Source of the DNA: Sinohyriopsis cumingii
Lineage: Eukaryota > Mollusca > Bivalvia > Unionida > Unionidae
Direction of reading: 5' to 3'
Assembly: GCA_028554795.2 (NCBI GenBank)
Contig: CM068839.1
Location: 40,081,006-40,145,005 of the forward strand
Length of the DNA: 64,000 nt
Every line of letters begins with the position of its first letter. Position 1 is the stretch's first letter. Positions 25,492 through 34,550 of this stretch are shown here, one piece after another. The notes under the pieces are model-generated. The model saw only the letters and a program-made list of their open reading frames with translations, was not told the origin of the DNA and searched no databases. A program made the position numbers and the translations under genes.

Positions 25492-26907
25492 TTAAGATTT
25501 CACATACAGATTTATTACAAGCTCTTCTTCACGTATGTCAATTAAGCGATTAAGGTGGTCTGTGAGTTTAAAATTGATTCGTGTTAACATATTATTGTGA
25601 CACCGTAAATACACGGGATTAGTTGGTTCTTGCACGATTAAACTTCCAGGGGGAACTTGTGGTGTGAACGTGTACAGGATGTATCCTTGTTGAGCCTGAT
25701 TTGATCTTCCGAGATCTATTTGATAGCTGCCATCGATTACGTCACAAACCAGATTGACCGCGACCGTCGGTGTTATATTAACGATCCCCGGAGATACGTG
25801 TCTTCCGCCGCCGTGTGGATCATTATCATGTCTAAGAACGGTTGGATATGGTGCTAGTTTTCTCCATGCATCGAGTATTTTAGGAAAAAACTCATCAATG
25901 ACATCACTGACAGATTTTCTTAACTCGGTTACACTATACCCGGGAAATTTAAAATTTGGTACATCGGCTTCTGTTAATTTATATTTATCTAACCATATTT
26001 TTGCCTCAGATCTTTCAGAAAATTCTAAACTAAGCATCGCCTGAACTATTCGGTTATTAATATATTCCATATCTGATATAAGCTGATTTAATATTTCCAC
26101 ACGCGTGATGATTTTTTCACGCGATGACGCTGATATTTCAAAAATATGTTCGTTAAAATATTGATTTAGTTGATCTAGTTGTTTTTTACACTCTTGATTG
26201 ATTTCCTGAAAATATTGAATAATATCACTCCGATAAATAACAAAACTATTTGCTTTTTCCCCGGAATTGTTAAAAGCCCATAACTCATCAAAATCGTGAA
26301 TTAAAACCTTGCTAAGCATCGATTTACCTTTTAAAATACGTAGTTTTTCCCCGTATGATGGATTAATTTCATGATATGATTGTCTATCCGTGACATAATC
26401 AGACTTTTTCGGCTCTGGTGGTATCGGTGTTATCGGTGGTGATATTTCAGGCCAACCTAGCACGGATCTTATCGTGGATTGATAAATATCAACGGCATAA
26501 TCAGGCGAGTTTATTTCAACCGTCGAGGACAGGGTGGGTTCATGAACATTAATTGATATTTTTGATTCTTTTCCCGTTATTGATTTTATTCTACGCGCAA
26601 ATTCCTCACTGATCTCTTCAATCTCGTAACTGCCGGTTGGTATTCCAACAACAACCCAGTCAGGTGTTCCATCGGGTTTGTTGTTGTTAGCAAATACGAG
26701 CGAATTATTTGCTGGTGTACCATTAAATGATTTTGATCTGATATTTGGCCAGCTGTAATATACTCGTAATTGTGCTAGTGCTATTTCTTTTACTGGAATT
26801 GCAGTAGGAAAGTTAACACTAAATTCAGGATTAATTGAACTTACCGAGATCATCGTTATCTTTAGCGGAGTTGTGTTGGTCACGATCTGCTGGAGTAATT
26901 CTGTCAT
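25492..26907 (-). CDS. Penton-like minor capsid protein with long insertion
   Basis: 471 residues, intact. N-terminus: INPEFSVNFPTAIPVKEIAL and LRVYYSWPNI, strands typical of Polinton pentons. C-terminus: YILYTFTPQVPPGSLIVQEP, MLTRINFKLTDHLNRLIDI and EELVINLYVKS, the same closing-strand pattern as the penton at 3906-4834. Between lies a helical section (residues about 200-330; QECKKQLDQLNQYFNEHIFE) not seen in the first element's penton, so this protein is about 160 residues longer. It may carry a vertex extension. Its start overlaps the end of the SLATT-like gene. Confidence 0.7.
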   Translation of the reverse strand: MTELLQQIVTNTTPLKITMISVSSINPEFSVNFPTAIPVKEIALAQLRVYYSWPNIRSKSFNGTPANNSLVFANNNKPDGTPDWVVVGIPTGSYEIEEISEEFARRIKSITGKESKISINVHEPTLSSTVEINSPDYAVDIYQSTIRSVLGWPEISPPITPIPPEPKKSDYVTDRQSYHEINPSYGEKLRILKGKSMLSKVLIHDFDELWAFNNSGEKANSFVIYRSDIIQYFQEINQECKKQLDQLNQYFNEHIFEISASSREKIITRVEILNQLISDMEYINNRIVQAMLSLEFSERSEAKIWLDKYKLTEADVPNFKFPGYSVTELRKSVSDVIDEFFPKILDAWRKLAPYPTVLRHDNDPHGGGRHVSPGIVNITPTVAVNLVCDVIDGSYQIDLGRSNQAQQGYILYTFTPQVPPGSLIVQEPTNPVYLRCHNNMLTRINFKLTDHLNRLIDIREEELVINLYVKS

Positions 26908-27354
26908 TATTGATACTTGTATCTTTAATACCTTCGTCGTATATTTTGGTTATCATTGAAAATTCGAAATCAGATATAATTCCATCACTGAGACTCGCTG
27001 ATAACAACGAGGATAATTTCGAGTATGCTACCGTCGCTGTATGTAATTTTATTTTGTAATCGGATAATTTTTCGTTCGTACAAGTACATATTTTTTTGTG
27101 ATGATATTAAGCACACCTGCAATAGTTGTTGCTGCTGAAATACAAATAGTTACAGCTACTGGTGCCATCGTTGTCAACGCTGATAATATTACACCGGTTC
27201 CAGCAACAACAGCGGATACTGAATAAACAATCACATCAACGATAACCAATCGTCGTCGATATTTTTTTACTTTTACTGTATATTGATCAACTTGATCTTT
27301 TAGCGCCGCCTGCCATTCACGCGCTTGATTGTATCTGTATTGTGCACCGTCCAT
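26831..27354 (-). pseudogene. SLATT-like two-helix membrane protein, frameshifted
   Basis: ATG at 27354: AQYRYNQAREWQAALKDQVD, basic YRRRLVIVDVIVYSV (helix 1), MAPVAVTICISAATTIAGVL (helix 2). That frame stops at 27049-27051. In another frame the family text goes on (LSDYKIKLHTATVAYSKLSS, then LSDGIISDFEFSMITKIYDE, an EF-hand-like 'SDG.ISD.EF' motif) to a stop at 26831-26833. The shift is in the A-run near 27060-27066. The gene end overlaps the penton start by 77 bp. Similar proteins occur in cnidarian and other Polinton-rich genomes. Virion-membrane or sensing role unknown. Confidence 0.6.
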
Positions 27355-27362
27355 ATATATTT

Positions 27363-28385
27363 TTATGCAGTAACCAATTGAGGTGTTTCAGCTACAAATT
27401 CCAAACACCACCAGAAGGATGTTGCGGTTAATTTCTTATCATCTGCTTCCAGAATAAATATTTCTTCGGTTCCGCTATTTAATACAACAGATACAACCCC
27501 GGAAAACCTGTCGGTGGAATGACGCCATGGAAACGTTGTAAATATTTCAAATTTTGCAGCACTAAACACAGACAGCCTGTACACGCCAGTGACTGTTGCG
27601 GTATATTTGATAGTATTATTTTGCTGCGACCATGTTGCAAATCCCGATGATACCGTGCATACGATGTTTGTGATATGCCCGGGAGTTATTTCAGCTGGAA
27701 TTTTAATCAGACTGGTTTTATTGATAATCTCAGGAATTCCCGCTACGATGTCTAGCTGTGTTCGTTTGATCGTGCCTAGGTCAGTTTTGATATCAGAAAG
27801 TTTCATGTCAATGGCGCGTGGAGTACCGAAGAATTTATCCATGGTATCATCGATTTTTTGAAAATTTCTTCGAAATCTTCCAAAAGCTCCTGCGTGAACG
27901 TCATACTCAGCCCGTAACGTGAATAATTTACCGTCTACGGTGCCATAGTTGACGTCGACGTATTTTTTTGTTGCTGCGTCTTCGTCAGATGTTGGATCTC
28001 TTAAAACTACTATTTTGTTCCCGTTCATGCTAAGTTCACCCATCATTGTGTCACCGGTGTTTCTCACGCGATTAGCAACACTTTTTGCAATTTCATCTCT
28101 GATGGTTTTAAGTGACATACTTGAATCTCTGATTCTACCACCATCAGTAAACACGGGAATATTATCTGTAACTGCACCGAGTACTCGTCGAACTATATCA
28201 TTCCATTTGATATTGCTGGTTTTTAGTTTACCATATCGATCTTGAAAAATAACAACTTCATCTGGGTCAACTCCAGCCAGGTTCATGATATCAGCGAGGT
28301 CATCCTTAGTCACATACTTCGACAGATCAACGTCGCCGAGCTTTTTCTTAACGCGTGAAGAAGATCTTCCGTAAATATCAACCAT
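27363..28385 (-). CDS. Fiber-like protein with phage tail-type trimer motif
   Basis: 340 residues, intact. Residues 1-50 are a possible attachment segment (SRVKKKLGDVDLSKYVTKDD). The middle contains NTGDTMMGELSMNGNKIVVL followed by DPTSDEDAATKKYVD, the motif common in phage tail fibers and other trimeric fibers, then a helical stretch. The C-terminal 110 residues (ITPGHITNIVCTVSSGFATW, YTATVTGVYRLSVFSAAKF) are beta-rich and look like a C1q/TNF-type or knob domain. Likely a receptor-binding vertex fiber; the neighbouring penton would anchor it. The role is inferred from architecture. Confidence 0.65.
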   Translation of the reverse strand: MVDIYGRSSSRVKKKLGDVDLSKYVTKDDLADIMNLAGVDPDEVVIFQDRYGKLKTSNIKWNDIVRRVLGAVTDNIPVFTDGGRIRDSSMSLKTIRDEIAKSVANRVRNTGDTMMGELSMNGNKIVVLRDPTSDEDAATKKYVDVNYGTVDGKLFTLRAEYDVHAGAFGRFRRNFQKIDDTMDKFFGTPRAIDMKLSDIKTDLGTIKRTQLDIVAGIPEIINKTSLIKIPAEITPGHITNIVCTVSSGFATWSQQNNTIKYTATVTGVYRLSVFSAAKFEIFTTFPWRHSTDRFSGVVSVVLNSGTEEIFILEADDKKLTATSFWWCLEFVAETPQLVTA

Positions 28386-28402
28386 TATATAAGATCCGTT
28401 GT

Positions 28403-28882
28403 TTAAAACGCCTTACGCGCAACATATCGGTTGCTTGTATAATCGTGCACGACTTTATGTGGCGGCCTGGATGATTTTGATATAGCGTCGAGTACATTAA
28501 TTACTTCACGGCCGCATATTGGCGGATCTGTCATTGTTTGTGTGGGTAGCGTTGAATACCAAACTTTGGAACCTCTGGTTGTTGCGTGGAGTGGTGCGAC
28601 ATACTTGATAAATTCAACAGGTGGAGCTAACCCGTATGAATCAAAATAAACAATTCCACGCGGATCAACCGCGTATGATACCCAATGAGTACCGGGTCCG
28701 GAACGTTCATCGAGATTAATAATACCTGTTTCTAGTTTGTTTGGTTGTTTCTGTAATTGATCTCGCATAAAAACACCTCTAAAGGCGGATATTTTTAATT
28801 TTTTAGCGGCATTAAGTAAATCAAAATTTGATGCTGGAACGTCTAACGAAGTGACCCTGGAAGCCTTAGGCCTCTCCCCCAA
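28403..28882 (-). CDS. Adenain-type maturation cysteine protease
   Basis: About 159 residues. LKISAFRGVFMRDQLQ near the start is a conserved block of this group. His is in SGPGTHWVSYAV, Asp in IVYFDSYGLAPP and the likely nucleophile Cys in PPICGREVINVLD, so the usual C5-type order is kept. The sequence around Cys (CGREV) is less typical than CGQYC at 7167-7766. The ATG at 28882 gives a slightly short N-terminus, with the previous gene ending 16 bp upstream. Processes virion precursors. Confidence 0.8.
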   Translation of the reverse strand: MGERPKASRVTSLDVPASNFDLLNAAKKLKISAFRGVFMRDQLQKQPNKLETGIINLDERSGPGTHWVSYAVDPRGIVYFDSYGLAPPVEFIKYVAPLHATTRGSKVWYSTLPTQTMTDPPICGREVINVLDAISKSSRPPHKVVHDYTSNRYVARKAF

Positions 28883-28898
28883 CGAGATCCTGGCAATC

Positions 28899-29294
28899 TT
28901 AAGCCGCGCCCCTTTTTTTGTATCCTTGCCCTGTTGCTTTCTTTAGTGCCATTCCAGCGGCTGTTCCAACAGCACCTAACGCGGCCGCTTTTGCTACGGC
29001 TGGAGCAGCTGCAGCTATTAATGCCGGAATAGCCGCGAGTAGTGGAAATATACCACCCGTTTTAACCATGTCTTTGATGGCGCTCGGGGAGAGATGGAAT
29101 TGAACTCCAGTTTTTGATTCTAGGGCTTTATTGAAATGTTTAATCTGATTATTTGTCAGCGATAATTTGTTTGGACCACCACTAATATGATCTCGTTTTA
29201 GTGATATTTTAGTTCCGCATTTGTTGGCGGTTTTTGATTGAAGCTTTTTTACCTGACCGGGGGTCAGAGTAACATTAACATGACTATACGACAT
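28899..29294 (-). CDS. Adintovirus core/membrane-active protein with two LTP-type repeats
   Basis: 131 residues, intact. Two related blocks: VNVTLTPGQVKKLQSKT and NKLSLTNNQIKHFNKALE, with ISLKRDH and FHLSPSAIKDM segments, then GGIFPLLAAIPALIAAAAPA and an Ala/Gly-rich hydrophobic helix and a short basic tail (GYKKRGAA). The repeated 'LT..Q...' plus hydrophobic Gly/Ala tail is familiar from adintovirus/Polinton virion proteins. Probably packaged and membrane-active. Function is inferred. Confidence 0.68.
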   Translation of the reverse strand: MSYSHVNVTLTPGQVKKLQSKTANKCGTKISLKRDHISGGPNKLSLTNNQIKHFNKALESKTGVQFHLSPSAIKDMVKTGGIFPLLAAIPALIAAAAPAVAKAAALGAVGTAAGMALKKATGQGYKKRGAA

Positions 29295-29328
29295 TTTTAT
29301 ATAAATAATATTTTTCTAAATAACACGA

Positions 29329-30788
29329 TTAAATATTTTCCACCGGTGCATCAACGACCCTCATTCGACCACTGCCACCTTCAAGTAACATGGCTTTGTC
29401 GCTAAGTACGACAGCGATCGCTCTGTAGAAGCCGGGAACAATTGGTGGACCGGGTATATCAGGAGGAGGGTTAGTAACATGAGCTCGAAAGTGTATATCA
29501 ACAACAGATTGTTTGGATAAATCAAGATGTTCTAGTGAAAAATAATAAATCGGATATAGACCTGTAAAATCTAGTTGTGATATTTGCAAACCGGTATCTA
29601 TATTTTGATCACGTCCCATGAATGACATTAAACGATGATATGCGCGCGCTACATGATTTTGATCAAAATTTAGTTGTATATCCTCGGCTGGTTCTTGATG
29701 TCCATTTATCCGTAAGGAAACTTCATTAACTCCAAGGTTATCAAATATCATATGTGAAAGTTGTTGATCATTTATCCGGTTAATATTTTGCAATGCAATA
29801 AAAATATGTCGTGGTGCAGAAACACCCTGTTGTGATGCTATATGCCATGTAAATAAACCATTAATATTGCTTTGAGCAGCATCTGTGGTTACTGTTAACC
29901 ATGATAGCAATGATTTACCGCCTTGATCCATAAAAGATAGTAATTTTTGTTCCTCAGTAATAGATGGAGTCATTACTGGCATCCACAATGAAAGTTTTGA
30001 TATATTTACTTTACCAGCAGCAACAACACCAGCCAGATTGCATCATTATCATCACCTTTTCTTACGAGCACAATTGTGTGTTTAGCTCCAAAGATGACTT
30101 TTCTAACATTTCTGCAAAATCCAAAGATGTGAGATAATGGAATTGCACATGAAAAATTTCTATCATTTCCTAACAGCGCTGATCGGCGTGTTGCAAATCC
30201 TAGGTTGTAAGTCGCATTAACGGTTCCTATAATATCAAAAGCAGCAGCTGGTCTGGCTGCGTGTTCAAAGTCAACTGGCTGTGGATCAGCTGCAGTATCT
30301 TGTGGTGTCCGTACTTTGGTATACTGAACATGATCAGCGTTGTCAGTAATATCCTTGGCAAACATCATTGTTGGACCAGCCGATCTTGTAAAGTCGTCAG
30401 AATATCTCGCCAGACCAATTATTGTTGTAGCAACGTCGACATCATTCTGAATTGATTCAATATTTTTTCCATCAATCATGTATGTGGCGCCACTAAATAA
30501 TGCCATAATCCCGTTGTTGACAAAACCAACACGCAAATTAGCAGCATATGGCGTATTAGCTACAACATCCGTTACAAGTCTACCTTCTACTTCAATAAAC
30601 GTCTCAGCGGGCAAGAAATATCTACTTGTATCATGAACCTGTAATTCGATTCTCCCTCGCTGATTTGGTAGTCTTGCGTCATAAGAATAAAATTGATAAT
30701 CACGTACCGACTCGTACTTAAGGACAGGTGCCTCCATATCAAATGCTGGGTCTGATTCGCGCCTGAACATTTTTATTATAGTTACCAT
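29329..30788 (-). pseudogene. Major capsid protein (double jelly roll), frameshifted
   Basis: The N-terminal part begins at ATG 30788 or, better, 30770 (MFRRESDPAFDME): SVRDYQFYSYDARLPNQRG, then IELQVHDTSRYFLPAETFIE. This frame stops at 30006-30008. The C-terminal half is in another frame from about 30040 to 29329: LSLWMPVMTPSITEEQK, GLYPIYYFSLEHL, VLSDKAMLLEGGSGRMRVVD. A single indel near 30025-30045 explains it. About 485 codons in total, as expected. The sequence is far from the capsid at 5295-6628, supporting a separate lineage. Confidence 0.82.
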
Positions 30789-30802
30789 TTTTCAAATGAT
30801 GA

Positions 30803-31237
30803 TCATCGTCGACGAAGACCACTTCCTGCTATTAAATTTGCTGTTATATTTTTTTCTGCTTCTTCAGATATCGCCGCTAGTTTTTGATTTGCAGCCTGAT
30901 TTATTATTTTACTTACGTCTGCGGGCATCACCTCAGTACTTGCCAGTTTCACCGGTGATTGTTGTTTTCGTCGCAATAATCGTGCTAGTCTTTCCTTGAT
31001 CGCCGAGAACGCCTTACCAGCAACATTGACAATTGCACCAGGAGCTTTATCACGAACAATATCAATAGCCTTCATCGATAATTGTTTTGCAACAGGTGCT
31101 ACTTTTGGAGCTATCCTTGTAAATAATCCCTGAATAACATCACCAAGTCCATTTCCGTAAATAACACTATAGATTGGTAATCGTGAGTTTACCGCTCTAA
31201 CCTGTGTGGGTTTACGATGATTATTATGCACAATCAT
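30803..31237 (-). CDS. pVI-like membrane-active virion protein
   Basis: 144 residues, intact. YGNGLGDVIQGLFTRIAPKV near residue 27 is the 'G.GLGD' turn plus amphipathic helix also seen at 4838-5281 in the first element. A long helical region (VAGKAFSAIKERLARLLRRK) and a C-terminal GSGLRRR follow. Located directly upstream of the major capsid gene in transcription order, as in the other element, which supports the pairing with capsid. Endosome-breaking or capsid-cementing role inferred from adenovirus protein VI. Confidence 0.62.
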   Translation of the reverse strand: MIVHNNHRKPTQVRAVNSRLPIYSVIYGNGLGDVIQGLFTRIAPKVAPVAKQLSMKAIDIVRDKAPGAIVNVAGKAFSAIKERLARLLRRKQQSPVKLASTEVMPADVSKIINQAANQKLAAISEEAEKNITANLIAGSGLRRR

Positions 31238-31271
31238 CTTATTTTATTTACCATTTATCTAATCGCGGTGA

Positions 31272-32300
31272 CTAATCATCAACGAGCTCATCAATAAGTT
31301 CTCGGTAAACGCCAATATCCATGATACCACCTTGAAATAGTCGCCGACAAATATCAGCTGCTTCATTGGTTATTTCTGGTGAATTATTTCCGGCACGTTT
31401 TCCTCCTATGAGAACTTCTAACCGTGACACGTCATTGAGGATATTATCAGGACAAATAAAATTATTTCCCAGACCACTGCCAGTAGCTCCTTCTTCTTCT
31501 GATTTCTTAAATAGTCTTAAGGGTGATCTTTTTTCCGTTGTTTTCTTAAATAGTCTTGAGGGTGATACTTCTTCTTCTTCCTCACTTATTGTTCTGAGAG
31601 ATTGTGATACTTCTGATCCTTTTTGTGCAAGATACATGTCTATGTTTCTGCGATAATCATTATATACCTCATCACTAGAGTAAACTCTATCTTTATTGTA
31701 ATATATACGATATATCCATTTATACCAGATTTCAGGATCACTAATACGAGTGGAACTATATTCAGGTCTTAAAAGTTCTTCTTTTTTATTAAAACTTTCT
31801 ACTGCAAGTTTTGATAACGTATTAATATCCTTAATTTTTTTTATGAATTTGATACCCACCTTGGTAAATTTATTGCTCAGCATAATCGTTCTTCCTTCAT
31901 CATCTTTCATATCACCTATCTCAGCACGAAGTTGTCCAATTTCTTCAAGTATTTCCTCACCAACAGGTGGAGGCTGAGCCGCGGCTATTTCCCTGGCTAT
32001 GCCAGGTGGAAGATCTCGTAAAATCTTCTTTGCCTGTTTAGTTCTTCTTGCTATTTTTTCAGCCTGCGCCGCAGTTTGTTTTGATACCGGAAGAAGATCT
32101 TCTTTGATGACTGTCGTAACTTTCTCAGTAGCTGCAGTGACGGGTTTAAACAGTTTTTTAGTGTCTTCTTCATACTCAACTTTTGCTTCTTGCTGCGCTT
32201 GTAGATTTTTTCTAAATGAGTCTTTGACAGGAAGAAATTTTTTAATTGCTTCTAATCGTTCTCGAGCTGTTCTTGCAGTATGAGATTCTGGATGTATCAT
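31272..32300 (-). CDS. Coiled-coil structural protein of unknown role
   Basis: 342 residues, intact. The first half is charged helix (ARERLEAIKKFLPVKDSFRK, KIARRTKQAKKILRDLPPGI). An internal duplication PSRLFKKTTEK / PLRLFKKSEEE follows (residues about 252-272), then a C-terminal block (DVSRLEVLIGGKRAGNNSPE, ICRRLFQGGIMDIGVYRELI). The last block ('L.....AGN....N....I...L...G.I....Y..L') recurs at the C-terminus of structural proteins in this virus group. First gene of the - strand virion block and about 50 bp from the right inverted repeat. Confidence 0.6.
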   Translation of the reverse strand: MIHPESHTARTARERLEAIKKFLPVKDSFRKNLQAQQEAKVEYEEDTKKLFKPVTAATEKVTTVIKEDLLPVSKQTAAQAEKIARRTKQAKKILRDLPPGIAREIAAAQPPPVGEEILEEIGQLRAEIGDMKDDEGRTIMLSNKFTKVGIKFIKKIKDINTLSKLAVESFNKKEELLRPEYSSTRISDPEIWYKWIYRIYYNKDRVYSSDEVYNDYRRNIDMYLAQKGSEVSQSLRTISEEEEEVSPSRLFKKTTEKRSPLRLFKKSEEEGATGSGLGNNFICPDNILNDVSRLEVLIGGKRAGNNSPEITNEAADICRRLFQGGIMDIGVYRELIDELVDD

Positions 32301-32352
32301 TTTATTATAACATAATAATTTAATTAATATCAGCAGAAGAGGAGCAGCAGAG

Positions 32353-32895
32353 AGGGGTGATGATAAAATTAAATTGAATTAAACAGATATCATTAATATA
32401 ATGAACAACTGTGCGTGGCTGCGTCAAGGAACCACTAACAATTGTAATAAAAAATGCCGTGGAGAATATTGCAAGAAACATAATTATCTTATAAAGAAAA
32501 ACCTTCATGCTGGTCCACGAAGTTGTGTTGGATGTAACAACGGCGTTAGAGGATTATATCGGATTTGCAAAAATTGCGGTGGAGATCGATACAGAAGTTT
32601 GATGATATATTATAAACACAGAAAGAACATAAATCCAAAAATAGAAAAACCACCATCAGAACTTGAATATTACTTGAAACATAGAACAAATTCCGAAGAT
32701 TCAGATGAAGATTCCCATGATTCAGATGATGATTCCCAAGACTGATAGCAGCAGAGAGGGCTCGTCTACAATTCTGTTTGGGACAAACAATAATCGTAGA
32801 CGTGGTAATTGACCTCTATGAGTGGTCACTATTTTTTTTGGTAAAACACAAGGGTGACCACTCCCTTAAGTGGTCTGTTCACCCTCTCTGCTGCT
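32353..32895. repeat. Right terminal inverted repeat
   Basis: 543 bp, inverted copy of 13436-13978. Its inner edge (GCAGCAGAGAGGGGTG, 32344) again shows the terminal 13-mer, so that word occurs at the tip, 150 bp inside the tip and at the inner border of this repeat. Confidence 0.93.
32401..32745 (+). CDS. Cys-rich zinc-binding protein carried in the right inverted repeat
   Basis: 114 residues, the second copy of the gene at 13586-13930. All Cys/His positions are the same (CNKKCRGEYCKKH, CVGCNNGV, CKNCGG). Differences are few: a Pro/Leu and a Gln/Arg change and several in the acidic C-terminal tail. Both copies remain open while many single-copy genes in this element are broken, either by chance or because the inverted repeats have been corrected against each other. 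Confidence 0.75.
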   Translation: MNNCAWLRQGTTNNCNKKCRGEYCKKHNYLIKKNLHAGPRSCVGCNNGVRGLYRICKNCGGDRYRSLMIYYKHRKNINPKIEKPPSELEYYLKHRTNSEDSDEDSHDSDDDSQD

Positions 32896-32900
32896 TGAAC

Positions 32901-33368
32901 AATGTGAAGAGTCTTGGAGTAGCAAAAGATCTAATAGGGGGAATGACTGAGGAAGAAGTAGAAAGAATCAGAGGATTCATTGACCCACCTTACGTGAGAG
33001 TAGGTACTTTAAAGGAAGCCTTGGATCATGTCATAGAAGTCAGGAGCTTCCTAGAAAATAGCTTTTATTGGACTGACTGGTGGTACTTAAAGTGGGGTTT
33101 TAACCAGTTGATAAAAGCAGAAGAACTAATTAGAGAGGTAATGAAAGTAGAAGTGATGAAGATAAAAGAAAAATGGAGCAAAGAGAGAAAGGAAGAAGAG
33201 AATAAGAAGAAGAAATTAGAGTTTGAAAGATTGAATAACAACTGGATGAAGATCCAACAGAAATTCAGAGCGATGGGTCATCCTGAATGGATAACAGAAA
33301 CTGAAAAGCGGAAGAAGAAAGAAATAATGGAAAAAATGAGAACTTGGTGGAAGAAGTGGAGGACTTAG
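32901..33368 (+). pseudogene. 3' part of the small gene split by the second Polinton
   Basis: The frame continues that of 13322-13435: NNVKSLGVAKDLIGGMTEEE, VRVGTLKEALDHVIEVRSFL, WTDWWYLKWGFNQLIKAEEL, then a K/E-rich helix and a final MRTWWKKWRT, stop at 33366-33368. A Trp-rich basic end (IRSWWRKRRN) is also readable near 35020-35045 in the neighbour at 34711, so they are relatives. A histone-type stem-loop follows 21 bp after the stop. Unknown family. Helical charged middle suggests a coiled coil. Confidence 0.65.
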
Positions 33369-33389
33369 AAGAAGAAGAAGAAACCCAAA

Positions 33390-33405
33390 GGCCCTTTTCA
33401 GGGCC
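33390..33405 (+). terminator. Histone-mRNA-like 3' stem-loop (best match)
   Basis: CAAA-GGCCCT-TTTC-AGGGCC-ACTCC: matches the animal histone consensus GGYYCT-TTTC-AGRRCC with flanking A's and ACYCC-type downstream bases. CGAAAAGA 13 bp later fits the histone downstream element. Confidence 0.85.
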
Positions 33406-34440
33406 ACTCCAATATCTCGAAAAGACCTTGACTTTCAATTGCCTACCCCTTTTTTTATTTTTAAAAAAATAGAGACCCCCTCCCTTTTTCAATTTTCGCC
33501 TGTTCCATTTCCATAGACCCATCAGGTCGGGACCGTATTAAAATAGGGTCCCGACCCTGTTCCATATTCCCCTTGTCGCTCAACAGTCCCAAAATATATT
33601 TCCCATGTTAAATTCCCATTGTCGCCAGGGTACAAATTTTTTTCTCCTATGTTAAATTTTCCATTGTCGCCAGGGTACAACCCTCTATTTTAACATTGAA
33701 GTCGCCTTGTCGCTATACTATCCCACCTTACTACTATTAAATATCCGGGTCATCAGGAATTAACAAGTGACAAAAGCACTTAGTTTGCTTAAGCGACTAT
33801 AATTATATTCAGATTCAGACTTCGCGGCGGCAAGTCGCAGCCAGACGGCCAAGAACTCAACAATGGCTGTTAGGGGTTCGTATACTTGACCAGTACTACG
33901 CCAATACTTTTCACAAACACCCAATGGATACCCTTATAGAAGCTGCAAATCATCTTACTGCATTACACCGAAAAGAGGCATTCCCTGAATAGCGATGTAA
34001 AGAACCACGCAGTGCAGCGGAAATCGTGGACTAAGAAGACGACCGTTGCTCATTTGGACTGCCGTCCTAAAGCACTTGCAAGGGCTATTACTAAACAAAT
34101 GCCTCTTATTTTAAGAGTTTCTACTTGGGCTTAGAAACCCGATTTGATTGAACTCACACAACGAATTTGATCTTCTGATGACCTTTCAAAAATTATACCA
34201 TTCTCAACAACAAATTGTGACAGAATTTTATAAAAGTCACTTTGACTATGTGTAAATTAGTTGTGTTTTTTTAAATTTTAATGTATGCTTAGTAGACTAA
34301 ATTTGAAGCTTATGACAGTAGGTTAATTTAAGACTTAGATTAAATGTGACTCTAATTACGATTGTAGCTAACACAAAACTAGTAATAGGGACTCCCGAAA
34401 AGTTTCAACTGGGATAATTTAACTCAGAGTAAGGCTTTGG
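33406..34440. other. Spacer with a strong hairpin, tandem repeats and a decayed promoter unit
   Basis: A perfect 10-bp hairpin GGTCGGGACC/GGTCCCGACC lies at 33525-33556. A unit containing CCCATTGTCGCCAGGGTACAA is repeated at 33615-33680. GCGACTATAAT at 33794-33803 and an ATG 64 bp later match the end of the hairpin arrays but with weak stems, and the frame after the ATG closes quickly. A short open stretch near 33897-33990 (HPMDTLIEAANHLTALHRKE) may be a gene relic. The rest to 34440 shows nothing clear. Confidence 0.4.
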
Positions 34441-34550
34441 CGTATAAATACGTTCCTGTGGGCTGTGGTTGCCTCCTAACGGGGCCCTTCCCTCCTTTGC
34501 ACGCGCCGACATATTACTAATTGAGAAGTGTGACATTCGCGCACAAATGC

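Larger units (their letters stand above)
13436..32895. mobile_element. Complete Polinton (adintovirus-type) endogenous virus, 19.46 kb
   Basis: Ends are AGCAGCAGAGAGGG and CCCTCTCTGCTGCT, within 543-bp inverted repeats, flanked by TGAAC(A) on both sides (13431-13436 and 32896-32901). The 5'-AG start, length and 5-6-bp duplication fit Polintons. Gene content: packaging ATPase, zinc-ribbon/PLA2, integrase, PolB-helicase-HNH, Cys-rich proteins, HNH nuclease, penton, SLATT-like, fiber-like, protease, core peptide, major capsid, pVI-like and a coiled-coil protein. At least six genes carry a shift, stop or insertion. A 2.4-kb DNA transposon is nested at 20164-22563, so the original length was about 17.1 kb. 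Confidence 0.93.

Noticed and set aside
28855..28915. + strand text LGLSPNEILAI resembling the N-terminus of Polinton proteases
   Set aside because: It lies opposite the true - strand protease gene, is short and has no continuation. Taken as coincidence.
32778..33368. A single long frame running from the right inverted repeat into the small gene
   Set aside because: It begins without ATG inside the repeat and crosses the insertion junction by chance. The downstream part belongs to the interrupted gene.
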